From: Nemorincola caseinilytica
Lineage (GTDB): Bacteria; Bacteroidota; Bacteroidia; Chitinophagales; Chitinophagaceae
Direction of reading: 5' to 3'
NCBI RefSeq assembly: GCF_039540515.1
Contig: NZ_BAABFA010000019.1
Coordinates: 62,001-126,000, forward strand
Length of the DNA: 64,000 bases
Positions 44,527 to 53,108 of the stretch are shown here, piece after piece. The position numbers were made by a program, and so were the translations under genes. Position 1 is the stretch's first letter, and each line of letters begins with the position of its first letter. Below the pieces are notes generated by a model. It was not told where the DNA came from and did not search any database. It worked only from the letters and a program-made list of their open reading frames with translations.

Positions 44527-44596
44527 ATGTGTTACACCCGGCCATTCTGTACAGATGGTATCCTCCCGAACATAGCGCGATGTTGTTGCATCAGTA

Positions 44597-45124
44597 TCAC
44601 AATCTTTTCAGTATGCTCTCTGTCCGCTCTTTCTGAAAGATCAGGTCGGGCAGTTGCTTTATGGCATATTCCTTCACGGGCTTGAATTGCCCATAGCTTA
44701 CCTGATGGCTGAAGAGATCTATAAGACCCTCATAAGCAGCTACCTGGTATGCCATAAACGCCGAGTCTCTCTCTATGCCTATCAGCAGATCCATCTGTTG
44801 CCTTTTCGTCAGTATGCCTGTGCTGGGGTCTTTGGGCAAAAGCAACGCACCCTTGGCCAGGTGCTGCAGGTCATGATACATAGCACCGGTAGTATGACCG
44901 ATAACAGTAGTGAACGATGCTACCGAGGAGTCGGCCGTGCCCGAACGGGCCGCATGCGCCATCTCTCTCATGTCCAGGCTATGGTGCGCTGCCGATACCA
45001 GGAAGGAATCGTCCGCCTCGTTCCTTGTCATGTCAGGGGTCAATGGATATTCGGCCGGCATAGACCGGCACCCCATTAAGAATATTGCTGTCTCCAGCAT
45101 GTAGAACCAATAATTTTTACGCAT
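44597..45124 (-). CDS. DUF4142-like lipoprotein
   Basis: A 175-residue protein with a lipoprotein-type N-terminus (FLMGC, Cys19) and a ferritin-like helical bundle. The segment DDSFLVSAAHHSLDMREMAHAA, a central VASFTTVIGHTTGAMYHDLQ helix and a DLLIGIERDSAFMAY helix follow the order of the DUF4142 family. The function of these periplasmic or surface proteins is not established; stress roles have been suggested. It is the main gene in a small leftward cluster. Confidence 0.7.
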   Translation of the reverse strand: MRKNYWFYMLETAIFLMGCRSMPAEYPLTPDMTRNEADDSFLVSAAHHSLDMREMAHAARSGTADSSVASFTTVIGHTTGAMYHDLQHLAKGALLLPKDPSTGILTKRQQMDLLIGIERDSAFMAYQVAAYEGLIDLFSHQVSYGQFKPVKEYAIKQLPDLIFQKERTESILKRL

Positions 45125-45163
45125 GAGTGAGCTGTTCTAGTAGTTAAAAAGAAGGGTATGGTG

Positions 45164-45397
45164 CTATGTCCGTTGTCCCATCATCTGTTCGTAAATGAAT
45201 GCTACATCTATGCACAACCGGTTCATAAGGTTCTGGTCTGTGTTACTTTCCCTGTCCACAAGGTGAAATTGCGAATGCTTATCTATCACCAGCTCTTCTA
45301 CGCCTATACTTCTTAGTATCTGCGCCAGCTGATCGAGACATGTGTCGATGTTCATTGTTACTTGTCCGTCCTGATGGGCTTGTTGCATTGTGTTCAT
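45164..45397 (-). CDS. Unknown small protein
   Basis: A 77-residue soluble acidic protein with no recognised family (MNTMQQAHQDGQVTMNIDTC and a VEELVIDKHSQFHLVD stretch). Its position in line with the DUF4142 gene supports a real gene; the evidence is otherwise weak. Confidence 0.5.
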   Translation of the reverse strand: MNTMQQAHQDGQVTMNIDTCLDQLAQILRSIGVEELVIDKHSQFHLVDRESNTDQNLMNRLCIDVAFIYEQMMGQRT

Positions 45398-45415
45398 GTT
45401 CTAGCAGGTTATGTT

Positions 45416-45634
45416 TTAATGGAATTGTTGCCGCAATGATGCACTCACCGTCATAGCATATGCCATGCAGTGGGTAACGATATCTCTATCGGTAATAGCC
45501 AGTATGTATCTACTGGTATGTGGCCGGCCGTGGGGGGAATGTTCACCGGTTCCCGATAGTGTTTTTACTATGTGCAAGATCTGTGCCGCCGGTATACCTG
45601 TATCTACATGTAATGGCACTACCGCACAAAGCAT
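45416..45634 (-). CDS. Unknown small protein
   Basis: A 72-residue frame with no recognised family. It lies 18 bases upstream of the previous gene on the same strand and would be the first gene of the small cluster. The protein has a His-rich middle (GEHSPHGRPHTSRY). It may also be a chance frame. Confidence 0.35.
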   Translation of the reverse strand: MLCAVVPLHVDTGIPAAQILHIVKTLSGTGEHSPHGRPHTSRYILAITDRDIVTHCMAYAMTVSASLRQQFH

Positions 45635-46132
45635 ATAGGCGGACCGTAATGTATAAGTGCGACCGATAATTGACCGTTCTTTGAAACAGTAGAAAGTGAT
45701 CTGGGGCCGGCATTATCAAAAAATGAAAAAAACAGGATCATGGTCGGGAATGAAAAAAATAAATTCCACGAAAATTTAACGTAGAGCAATATCTACACAT
45801 TGAGGAAGGCAAACTACACTTTGCCTATAATAGTTTCCGAATGAAGTACAGAAACAGATCGTCTGACAATTGGACTAGCATCCACACGCTTTGCATTTCG
45901 CTATTATCTTTTGTTGAAAACATTACTCAAAGAAAATGCAACACTTGTGTGAAATAAATTTTCTTAACTTTGCTACTCACGGCTTTGAGTGGCGTATTGA
46001 TTTTTTGAGGAGGCAGATCTGGTGAAGCTGATCTTACATTCTTTTTAGCCCTACGGGCAACTCATTAGCAAATACTATAATGTTACATGCATTTCCCCTT
46101 ACCGGGGCAATGTTAGCTGCACGTTTATCAAA
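45635..46132. other. Divergent intergenic region
   Basis: About 500 bases between the leftward small cluster and the rightward PAS kinase-like gene. It holds the good promoter at 45945-45972, a short hairpin near 45808-45828 (GGCAAA/TTTGCC) and two small hairpins near the kinase start (GCCC/GGGC near 46049 and CCCC/GGGG near 46095). No gene was seen. Confidence 0.5.
45945..45972 (+). promoter_or_regulatory. Bacteroidota-type promoter for the PAS kinase-like gene
   Basis: TTG at 45945-45947 and TAACTTTG at 45965-45972, separated by 17 bases, match the -33/-7 pattern TTTG-N17-20-TAnnTTTG. The leader to the ATG at 46133 is about 155 bases and contains short hairpins. Confidence 0.7.
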
Positions 46133-47668
46133 ATGAATTTAGAAGAACTATTTATTGACGAGTACATCGACCAGGTATTTGCACTCAATGCCCGATTCGA
46201 AGTGATCGTATGGAACAAAGTCTGCGAAATAACCTCCGGATCGAAAAAGGAAGAAGTGATGGGGAAGAATATCATGGATATTTTTCCCGAGATGAAGGAA
46301 AATGTCCCTTTCACCGATGCGCTCTATGCTGCATTGAGGGGCGATAGGTCTTTTATTCCTTACAACAAGCACACAATGAGCGCACCTTATGTGGAGCAAC
46401 ACTTGCTGCCCCTGAAGAACGACAGGTCGGAGGTAATAGGCGTGCTGGTGATAACGCACGATGTAACAGACCGTGTAAAGGCAGAACAGGAGCTGAAAAC
46501 GCTCAATAGGTCGCTGGAAAATTTCAAAAGGATAATAGACAGCGCCCACGACATCATCATGACCTTCGATGTAGAGGGCAATATCACTTACTGGAACGCC
46601 GCTGCACAACGCACCTATGGCTATGCTACCGACGAGGTGCTGGGAATGTCCGTCGGCCATTTATTGCCCGAGGATAAAAAAGACCTTTTGCCGGTGATAA
46701 TGAACGAATTGCGTGCCGACAGGGTCATAGACCTCATCACGAAACAGCGCACTAAGGATGGTGGTATCATAGATGCCGCGGTGAATATCTTCGCACTTAT
46801 AGATGAGAACAATGTTTTCATAGGTGGCTGCAAGATAGCCAGGGATATGACCGAGATACTGAAATACCAGGAGAACATAGAAGGCCTGAACAGTGAGCTC
46901 ACTACCCGCAACCGCCAGCTTGCCTCTGTGAACTCTGAGCTGAAGACCTTCACTAATGTGGCCGTCAACAACTACCAGGAGACCCTGCGGCAGCTATACC
47001 TTCATTTCGAATACATTGTGGCCAACGAGGCCGGCAAGCTCTCCGACCCCGGCAAGGCAAATATCCGCAAGGCACAGGCAGCCATACAGAAGATGAAGCT
47101 GCTTACCACCGACATCATCGCATTTACCCGGCTCAATGAGTTCGATACCAAGATCCGCACCATAGACCTCGATACCACCCTCGGCACCGTTGTAGACGAC
47201 CTCAGGGATATCATCGATGCTTCGAACGCGAAAATAAAGATCAGCGACCTGCCCGAGATACAGGGATACCCTTTCCTTGTATCCCTCCTATTCCATCACC
47301 TACTGCAGAACGCCATCAAATTCAGGCGCGATAAAGTATCACCCGTGGTAGAGGTGTTCTATGAAGGGCCTGTAAGCCGCAGTGCGATAGCGCATACGGT
47401 CTCCTCTTCCGCGCTCAATTACCATGTCATACATGTAAAGGATAATGGCATAGGTTTCGATGCACAGGATGCCGATAATATCTTCCAGATATTCACCCGC
47501 CTGCACCCCTCGCGCTACAAGGGCTCAGGCATAGGTCTTGCCATCTGCAAAAAAGCTATGGAACTGCATGGCGGCACCATTACTACCGAGAGCACACCCG
47601 GCCAGGGCTCGTCCTTTCGCTGCTACTTCCCTATATCGTATATCGTATCGCCCCTCCCCATGGCCTGA
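46133..47668 (+). CDS. Tandem-PAS histidine-kinase homologue lacking the phosphoacceptor His
   Basis: A 511-residue cytoplasmic protein. Two PAS domains (about residues 10-105 and 128-245, the second with GNITYWNAAAQRTYGYATDEVLG) are joined by helices to a HisKA-like and an HATPase domain. The ATPase motifs look intact (HHLLQNAIKF, DNGIGF, GSGIGLAICKK). In the HisKA helix the usual ASHDLQEPLR reads AVNNYQETLR, so the phosphoacceptor is Asn279 and its neighbour Asn280. Without it the protein cannot autophosphorylate in the standard way. It may act by binding or by regulating another kinase. No response regulator is adjacent. Confidence 0.85.
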   Translation: MNLEELFIDEYIDQVFALNARFEVIVWNKVCEITSGSKKEEVMGKNIMDIFPEMKENVPFTDALYAALRGDRSFIPYNKHTMSAPYVEQHLLPLKNDRSEVIGVLVITHDVTDRVKAEQELKTLNRSLENFKRIIDSAHDIIMTFDVEGNITYWNAAAQRTYGYATDEVLGMSVGHLLPEDKKDLLPVIMNELRADRVIDLITKQRTKDGGIIDAAVNIFALIDENNVFIGGCKIARDMTEILKYQENIEGLNSELTTRNRQLASVNSELKTFTNVAVNNYQETLRQLYLHFEYIVANEAGKLSDPGKANIRKAQAAIQKMKLLTTDIIAFTRLNEFDTKIRTIDLDTTLGTVVDDLRDIIDASNAKIKISDLPEIQGYPFLVSLLFHHLLQNAIKFRRDKVSPVVEVFYEGPVSRSAIAHTVSSSALNYHVIHVKDNGIGFDAQDADNIFQIFTRLHPSRYKGSGIGLAICKKAMELHGGTITTESTPGQGSSFRCYFPISYIVSPLPMA

Positions 47669-47690
47669 TAGGAAAATACGATGATGTAAA

Positions 47691-47719
47691 GAGTCCGCAG
47701 CCATATGGCCGCGGGCTCT
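47691..47719 (+). terminator. Palindromic hairpin after the PAS kinase-like gene
   Basis: GAGTCCGC and GCGGGCTC flank GCCATATGGC in a near-perfect palindrome. The T run is weak, so it may act in both directions or need Rho. Confidence 0.5.
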
Positions 47720-47731
47720 CCATATTTTATA

Positions 47732-47739
47732 TACTTTTG
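47732..47739 (+). promoter_or_regulatory. Promoter -7 element (TACTTTTG)
   Basis: Matches TAnnTTTG and lies 24 bases before the ATG of the next small gene. No -33 TTG is seen at the usual distance. Confidence 0.45.
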
Positions 47740-47763
47740 AAGAACAAACTATTATAATAGGCT

Positions 47764-47946
47764 ATGAGAACAAGGAAACCGACGAACGGAAAAGTAAAAG
47801 GTGTAAAATTCACCATCAGCAAGACCACCGAAGAGAACGACCTGAAGAAAGTAAAAGAGCAGCTACTGAAAGACCTGGAAGAGAAAGAGAAGAACGATAA
47901 GGAATGGTACGATAAGGAAATGGACAAGAACCTGAAAAAGCCATAG
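47764..47946 (+). CDS. Small charged helical protein
   Basis: A 60-residue, highly charged protein; residues 20-58 form one Lys/Glu-rich helix (KKVKEQLLKDLEEKEKNDKE). No family was recognised. A -7 element upstream and a hairpin before it support a separate transcript. Confidence 0.55.
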   Translation: MRTRKPTNGKVKGVKFTISKTTEENDLKKVKEQLLKDLEEKEKNDKEWYDKEMDKNLKKP

Positions 47947-48009
47947 CCCTTCCCTGATACCCAGGTACCTGATCGCCGGTCATGCCATAATACCCTTCTC
48001 CGGCAGCTA

Positions 48010-49419
48010 TTAGTTCGATACCCTTCCCTGCCAGCTATTGAAACCGAAGCCGATATGCAGAAAGTGCCTTACCGATATCAATGTACGGTCGTGCCTGTAC
48101 CCCATCGAGAACCTTAAGGTCCTGGTGGCGGCCGTGAAAGGGAATACCCAGTCCGAACCTATGTTCCATACCAGGTCTGCACCCCAAGGCACTGTGAAAT
48201 ATGTATCGTAATGGAACGGATAAGCCGCCAGCCCTACCCTTGGCTCTAAAGAAGCGTTGAGGATCGGTATCCTTGTGCTGCCTATCAGAAAGGCCTGCAT
48301 TCTCACTGTCTCCGGGAACCCATATCGTTCTTCCGCTACGGGTATACTATTTGCCGCAATACCATATGCCAGCGATATGCGCGAAAGAAAAGTTCTGCTA
48401 TTATCTGCTGCTCTCGGCGTCAGATATCCTCCGAACTCGATACCCGCACTCCCCAAACGCGCCTCATTGGTATAATAGCCGCCTGCGGTAGCTACGAAAT
48501 AATATTGAGGAAAACGGTCGAACTCAAAAGCAAAACCATTGTTCGGATCGTTATAGTACTCCTCGTACGAATAGGGCACTACCTTCCCATACTCCGGAAA
48601 TGCGAATCCTTTCTTTGTCACCTGTGTATTATAAGGTCGGAAGTACTTTATGATGTATTTACCTATCAGTTCATCGGCCCTATCAGGCGCTTTTTGTGCA
48701 TCGTATGTCATCACTATCATATCGGCTATCGCATGGGCGGCCATTTCGGCATTTGGGGTCAGCGTTCCCTTGCCATCCTGCCATGCGTGGTCTCCGGTAC
48801 CTTTTGTAGCATGAAGAAGGCACATGGTATTGTCCTCATTCTTACTTTTCGCATTTGGGGGCCACCACAGCCGCGATAGCTGCCATCCCTTTATGGTCAC
48901 CAGTTGCCCGGTATTGTCACCAATCCTTGTAGCATGTTCGGTAGAGTAAGAATCGGCTATTATATGCATCAACACATATATGCCTCTCCCTGCCTGGCTT
49001 TCTCCCACAGGGTTCCTTACCATTTCCCTGAAGAAACAATAAACGGCCTTCAGGCATCCTTCTACCGATGATAATAATAGTTGTTCCTTCCTGCTTTCGA
49101 TAGTGGCGTATTTACTTGCACGAATAACAGAACGGTCATCGGCCATGAAGTGATACATCTGCCGGTCCTGTGCGAATTGCCGCTCGAAAGACAGATCGGG
49201 AGAATGACTGTGCGGGCTGGGCATATCATCCGAAAGCACATTCGAATCTATAAGCTCCCTAAGAATGGTCTGCCCGCCGGGCCTGCTTCGTACCAGGTCA
49301 TATGCCCTCTTTTCAATGGCTTTATGCCCCTTCGTATCGAAAGCATGCATTCTTTTATGGCAAAGAAGTAACAGGGCAGCGATATATACGGCGAGAATTG
49401 AACGCTTCATAAATATCAT
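48010..49419 (-). CDS. S1/P1 nuclease or phospholipase C-like domain fused to a beta-barrel tail
   Basis: A 469-residue secreted protein. After a signal peptide the N-terminal 300 residues resemble zinc-dependent S1/P1 nucleases and phospholipase C: FDTKGHKAIEKRAYDLV, HFMADD, and LMHIIADSYSTEHATR with the His/Asp metal ligands. The rest (about 300-469) alternates aromatic strands and turns (AGGYYTNEARLGSAGIEFGGYL, ending in FLHIGFGFN), like an outer-membrane barrel. The order suggests an enzyme held at the outer membrane. The start is ATG 49419; a second ATG three codons on (49410) is as likely. The exact substrate is not known. Confidence 0.7.
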   Translation of the reverse strand: MIFMKRSILAVYIAALLLLCHKRMHAFDTKGHKAIEKRAYDLVRSRPGGQTILRELIDSNVLSDDMPSPHSHSPDLSFERQFAQDRQMYHFMADDRSVIRASKYATIESRKEQLLLSSVEGCLKAVYCFFREMVRNPVGESQAGRGIYVLMHIIADSYSTEHATRIGDNTGQLVTIKGWQLSRLWWPPNAKSKNEDNTMCLLHATKGTGDHAWQDGKGTLTPNAEMAAHAIADMIVMTYDAQKAPDRADELIGKYIIKYFRPYNTQVTKKGFAFPEYGKVVPYSYEEYYNDPNNGFAFEFDRFPQYYFVATAGGYYTNEARLGSAGIEFGGYLTPRAADNSRTFLSRISLAYGIAANSIPVAEERYGFPETVRMQAFLIGSTRIPILNASLEPRVGLAAYPFHYDTYFTVPWGADLVWNIGSDWVFPFTAATRTLRFSMGYRHDRTLISVRHFLHIGFGFNSWQGRVSN

Positions 49420-49535
49420 TTTATATAAAAATATAAAAAAATACCCTTTGCGGGAATTTCCATAATTCCCACATCTTACTATGTTCTCAACAATTATGAG
49501 TAATTTTCAGATCCGTACCACGCACATTATATCAT

Positions 49536-50327
49536 ATGAAACTACGCACTACTCTTTCCCTGCTCTTACTGCTTATCGCCGGCCTCAAGGGCTATGCGCA
49601 GCCTATGGAAGACATCGACGGCTATCTCCGCGATACGCGCATATCCGAGACCGCCAAAGACCTATATAAGGATGGTATCTCTTCTTCCGACATAGATGCC
49701 ATAAATGATATAGCCGACAGCCTCTGCGCCCGCAACAGGGAAACACGGCCCTTCTACATGTACCTTGCCTGCAGGGTACTCACCAACACGGGCGGCATTC
49801 CTCCCGGCCGCCTGGGCAAGATGTGCCTCAAGGTCACCGAGTCTGACCCTACTGCGGTCATGGGCTTCCTTACATCGCATCATATGGCTGTAGAGCGTAG
49901 TTTCTTTACCTACTGGGCCGATGCCCTCGCCTACCAGTTCATGAACCATTGCGAATGCGTTACCGTTAGCTGCATAGCCACCTCGCAGCGCAAGGCCCGC
50001 CTGCAATGCAGGGCCGAAGCTTTTGCTGTCCTCACCGACCTCTATGCCGAGGTAAAGGCCAAGGTATGCGAGAACGAGGCGCTGGCCGTAGCCATGACGG
50101 TACCCGAGGTACAGGCCATAAGCAAGAACAGGAATTCACGCGCAGGTATATACTGCGCACCTACCAAAGGCATACCCTACTACTGGGTAAAGGTGTGGGA
50201 AGACAAGGACGATAAAGATGCCACACTCGATCTGCTGGTAGATCACGAAAGTTTCACCGTATACAACTACGATGCCGCCAATAACAGGATAATGACCCTG
50301 GATACCTGGCGCGAAAAACTGCACTGA
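49536..50327 (+). CDS. Unknown secreted protein
   Basis: A 263-residue exported protein with a signal peptide (cleavage probably after GYAQ). The mature part is helical and Cys-containing (Cys residues near 69, 79, 96, 139, 141, 146 and 157), with a KGIPYYWVKVWEDKDDKD beta segment near the end. No family was recognised. It is followed by a strong bidirectional terminator. Confidence 0.65.
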   Translation: MKLRTTLSLLLLLIAGLKGYAQPMEDIDGYLRDTRISETAKDLYKDGISSSDIDAINDIADSLCARNRETRPFYMYLACRVLTNTGGIPPGRLGKMCLKVTESDPTAVMGFLTSHHMAVERSFFTYWADALAYQFMNHCECVTVSCIATSQRKARLQCRAEAFAVLTDLYAEVKAKVCENEALAVAMTVPEVQAISKNRNSRAGIYCAPTKGIPYYWVKVWEDKDDKDATLDLLVDHESFTVYNYDAANNRIMTLDTWREKLH

Positions 50328-50333
50328 TACAAC

Positions 50334-50366
50334 AGAGGCCCCGTATACGGGGCCTCTGCTTTTTTT
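50334..50366. terminator. Bidirectional terminator between convergent genes
   Basis: AGAGGCCCCGTA and its exact complement (50334-50357) form a perfect palindrome, followed by seven T residues on the plus strand. It separates the secreted-protein gene from the convergent tex gene. Confidence 0.85.
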
Positions 50367-52608
50367 ACCTGCCGAATTTGTTCTTCAGCGCGCTCAGCGC
50401 ATCGTTCATGTTCAGCGGCCTTTCAGGTTCTTTTTCCTTACCTGCATTATGACGCGGTATCGGCGGGCGGGCCTTCTGCTGCTGGGCGGGCGGTTCCTGT
50501 GTCTGCTTTATAGATAGCGCTATGCGTTTTCGGGCGGCATCTACTTCCAGCACCTTTACCATCACTTCCTGGTTCAGCTTCAGCGCCTCGCCGGGGTCGC
50601 TTATGTACTTGTGCGCTATCTCCGATACATGCACCAGCCCATCCTGCTTCACCCCTATATCCACAAAGGCGCCAAAACGGGTTATGTTCGTCACTATGCC
50701 CGGCACTATCATACCCACCTTTACATCCTCTATACCATATATATCCGCGAACTCGAATTGCCGTGCCTCGCTGCGTGGGTCCAGCCCCGGCTTCTTTAGT
50801 TCGTTTATGATGTCGCGCAGCGTATGCTCCCCCAGCTCGGGGGTCGCATACTTCTTTATGTCTATCAGTTTCACCTGCGCCTCATTGCCTATCAGCTCTT
50901 TTACCTGTATGCCCAGGTCGGCGGCCATACGGCCCACTATGCTATAGGCCTCGGGGTGTACAGCGCTTGCGTCCAGCGGGTCATCGCCATCCTTTATACG
51001 CAAAAAGCCCGCACACTGCTCATACGCCTTGGCGCCCAGTCTCGGCACCTTCATCAGTTGCCCGCGTTTGGTAAAACGGCCTATCTCATCCCTGTAGCTC
51101 ACTATATTGGCCGCTATAGATGGGCCTATACCGCTCACATAGCTCAGCAGGTGCTTGCTGGCCGTGTTCAGGTTCACACCCACGGCATTCACGCAGCTTA
51201 CTACTGTCTGGTCCAGTCGCTCCTTCAGGCGCACCTGATTCACATCGTGCTGGTACTGCCCTACTCCTATGCTCTTGGGGTCTATCTTCACCAGCTCTGC
51301 CAGTGGGTCCATCAGGCGGCGGCCTATGCTGGCCGCGCCGCGCACGGTTATGTCCTGGTCGGGAAACTCCTCTCTCGCTATCTCCGATGCCGAGTATACC
51401 GATGCTCCATCCTCATTCACCAGGAAGATGGGCAGCCCCAGCGACAGCTTCTTTATGAACTGTTCTGTCTCCCGGCCCGCAGTGCCATCACCTATAGCTA
51501 TGGCCTGTGCATCGTATTGTTTCACCAGGCCGCGCAGCTGGTGCTCTGCATCTATCAGGCGGCCGGGTTCGTGTATGTATATCAGGCCGGTCTTCTTCAG
51601 TACGCCCTTCTCATCCAGGCATACTATCTTACAGCCGGTACGGTAACCGGGGTCTATGGCCAGTATACGTTTGCTGCCCAGTGGCGATCCCAGCAGCAGT
51701 TGCCGCAGGTTCTCTGCAAATACGTTTATCGCTTCCTCATCGGCCCTGGTCTTCAGCGCCAGGCGGAACTCGCTCTCCAGGTTCACCTGCAGCAGCCTGC
51801 GGTAGGCATCGCGTACTGCACGTTTCACCTGCTCGCCGGCCTCGTTGCGGCTCTTCACGAACTGTTCTTCTATCAGTGCCAGCGCTTCTTCTTCCTGCGG
51901 GGCTATCGCCAGGCGCAGTACCCCCTCCATAAAGCCCCTCATTATGGCCAGCATCCTGTGCGATGGTATCTTCGATACCGGCTCAGAGAACTCGAAGTAG
52001 TCCTTGTACTTCACACCCTCTGTCTCCTTATCGGCCAGTACCTTGCTCTGCACCGTTGCCTTCTGCTCAAAGAGGCGGCGCATGCCTGCACGCACCTGCG
52101 CATCCTCGTTCACTATTTCAGCTATTATATCGCGGGCGCCCTGCAGGGCCTCTTCGGGCGTGGTCACCTTATCGTTCAGGTAGGCAGCTGCCTCGGCCAG
52201 TGGCGTCATAGCGCCCTGTGCCAATATGGCCAGCGCCAGTGGCTCCAGGCCGTTCTCGCGTGCGGTCTGTGCCTTGGTCTTGCGTTTGGGTTTGTAGGGC
52301 AGGTACAGGTCTTCCAGTTCGGCTATGGTGATGGCGCTGTTCATCTTGCCCTGCAGCTCTTCGGTCATCTTCCCCTGCTCGGTTATGGTCTTTTCTATAA
52401 AGGCCTTTCGCTCTGCAAATTCCTGCTGGCGTGTCGCCTCGTCCTGTATGTTCTGTATCTGCACCTCGTCCAGTGCGCCCGTCTTGTCCTTGCGGTACCG
52501 GGCTATGAAGGGTATGGTGGCGCTCTCGGCCAGCAGTTCCAGCACGGCTGTTACATCCTGTGTCCTTAGGCTTAGCTTTGCAGCTACACTATGTGCATAA
52601 TTGGTCAT
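50365..52608 (-). CDS. tex: Tex-family RNA-binding transcription accessory protein
   Basis: A 747-residue cytoplasmic protein with the complete Tex plan. A helical N-terminal region begins RTQDVTAVLELLAESATIPFIARYRKD. A YqgF/RNase H-like domain (about 320-450) contains SKRILAIDPGYRTGCK. Helix-hairpin-helix motifs (about 490-560) include LLSYVSGIGPSIAANIV. An S1 RNA-binding domain (about 632-702) contains TRFGAFVDIGVKQDGLVHVSE. Tex binds nucleic acid and RNA polymerase and affects transcription of several genes. The gene is monocistronic and convergent with its left neighbour. Confidence 0.95.
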   Translation of the reverse strand: MTNYAHSVAAKLSLRTQDVTAVLELLAESATIPFIARYRKDKTGALDEVQIQNIQDEATRQQEFAERKAFIEKTITEQGKMTEELQGKMNSAITIAELEDLYLPYKPKRKTKAQTARENGLEPLALAILAQGAMTPLAEAAAYLNDKVTTPEEALQGARDIIAEIVNEDAQVRAGMRRLFEQKATVQSKVLADKETEGVKYKDYFEFSEPVSKIPSHRMLAIMRGFMEGVLRLAIAPQEEEALALIEEQFVKSRNEAGEQVKRAVRDAYRRLLQVNLESEFRLALKTRADEEAINVFAENLRQLLLGSPLGSKRILAIDPGYRTGCKIVCLDEKGVLKKTGLIYIHEPGRLIDAEHQLRGLVKQYDAQAIAIGDGTAGRETEQFIKKLSLGLPIFLVNEDGASVYSASEIAREEFPDQDITVRGAASIGRRLMDPLAELVKIDPKSIGVGQYQHDVNQVRLKERLDQTVVSCVNAVGVNLNTASKHLLSYVSGIGPSIAANIVSYRDEIGRFTKRGQLMKVPRLGAKAYEQCAGFLRIKDGDDPLDASAVHPEAYSIVGRMAADLGIQVKELIGNEAQVKLIDIKKYATPELGEHTLRDIINELKKPGLDPRSEARQFEFADIYGIEDVKVGMIVPGIVTNITRFGAFVDIGVKQDGLVHVSEIAHKYISDPGEALKLNQEVMVKVLEVDAARKRIALSIKQTQEPPAQQQKARPPIPRHNAGKEKEPERPLNMNDALSALKNKFGR

Positions 52609-53108
52609 CTGGTAAGTGGTATTTTAGGGATGGCGAAAGTAGGGGGATATGCCGAACCTGAAAAATGAGATCTGTGCGAATATGTAATGTATGCACAAAA
52701 AAATGTTGCCCGGTAACCAGCCGGGCAACGACCACTGTACTCTGAGATTTATCCCTTTTTGATCTTGTTGCAGCTGATAACAGGGAAGTCTGCGGTTTCC
52801 CCATTATCGCCTAGGGTACATAGGGATCTGCGATAGAGATATAGGTGGTACAAACTTCGCATAAGCTCTTGAATATCAGTCACACATCTTTGGCAACGGC
52901 ACATTTTTCCTGACAATGGCACGCACAGTGCAGTAAAAAGCTCGCACATGTGTCTCTTTTCTATCCTCAAATGCCATTATCAAGAAAAAACTACCATTAT
53001 CATGAAATAGAAATGCTATTTCCGTATCTTACAGATACCCTGTATACCTTTCATCAGTAAGCCTTTACCTGACCCTGTGTTTTTGTTTGCGACCAGAACA
53101 TCACCTCT
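52609..53108. other. Intergenic region before the LytTR regulator, with repeats
   Basis: 500 bases with no clear gene. A minus-strand frame (52749-52970, 73 codons, TTG start) ends just before a hairpin at 52706-52728 that has a T run on the minus strand, so a small leftward gene is possible. CAACGGCAC (52894) and CAATGGCAC (52914) are 20 bases apart. CCATTATCA occurs at 52974 and 52994, also 20 bases apart. These may be binding sites for the LytTR regulator. Confidence 0.45.
52706..52728 (-). terminator. Minus-strand hairpin terminator
   Basis: TTGCCCGG (52706-52713) pairs with CCGGGCAA (52721-52728). On the minus strand it is followed by a run of T residues. It would terminate leftward transcription entering the tex promoter region. 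Confidence 0.55.

Noticed and set aside
50824..52569. 581-codon plus-strand frame opposite tex
   Set aside because: tex is a clear family member in the opposite frame; the plus-strand product has skewed composition and no motif.
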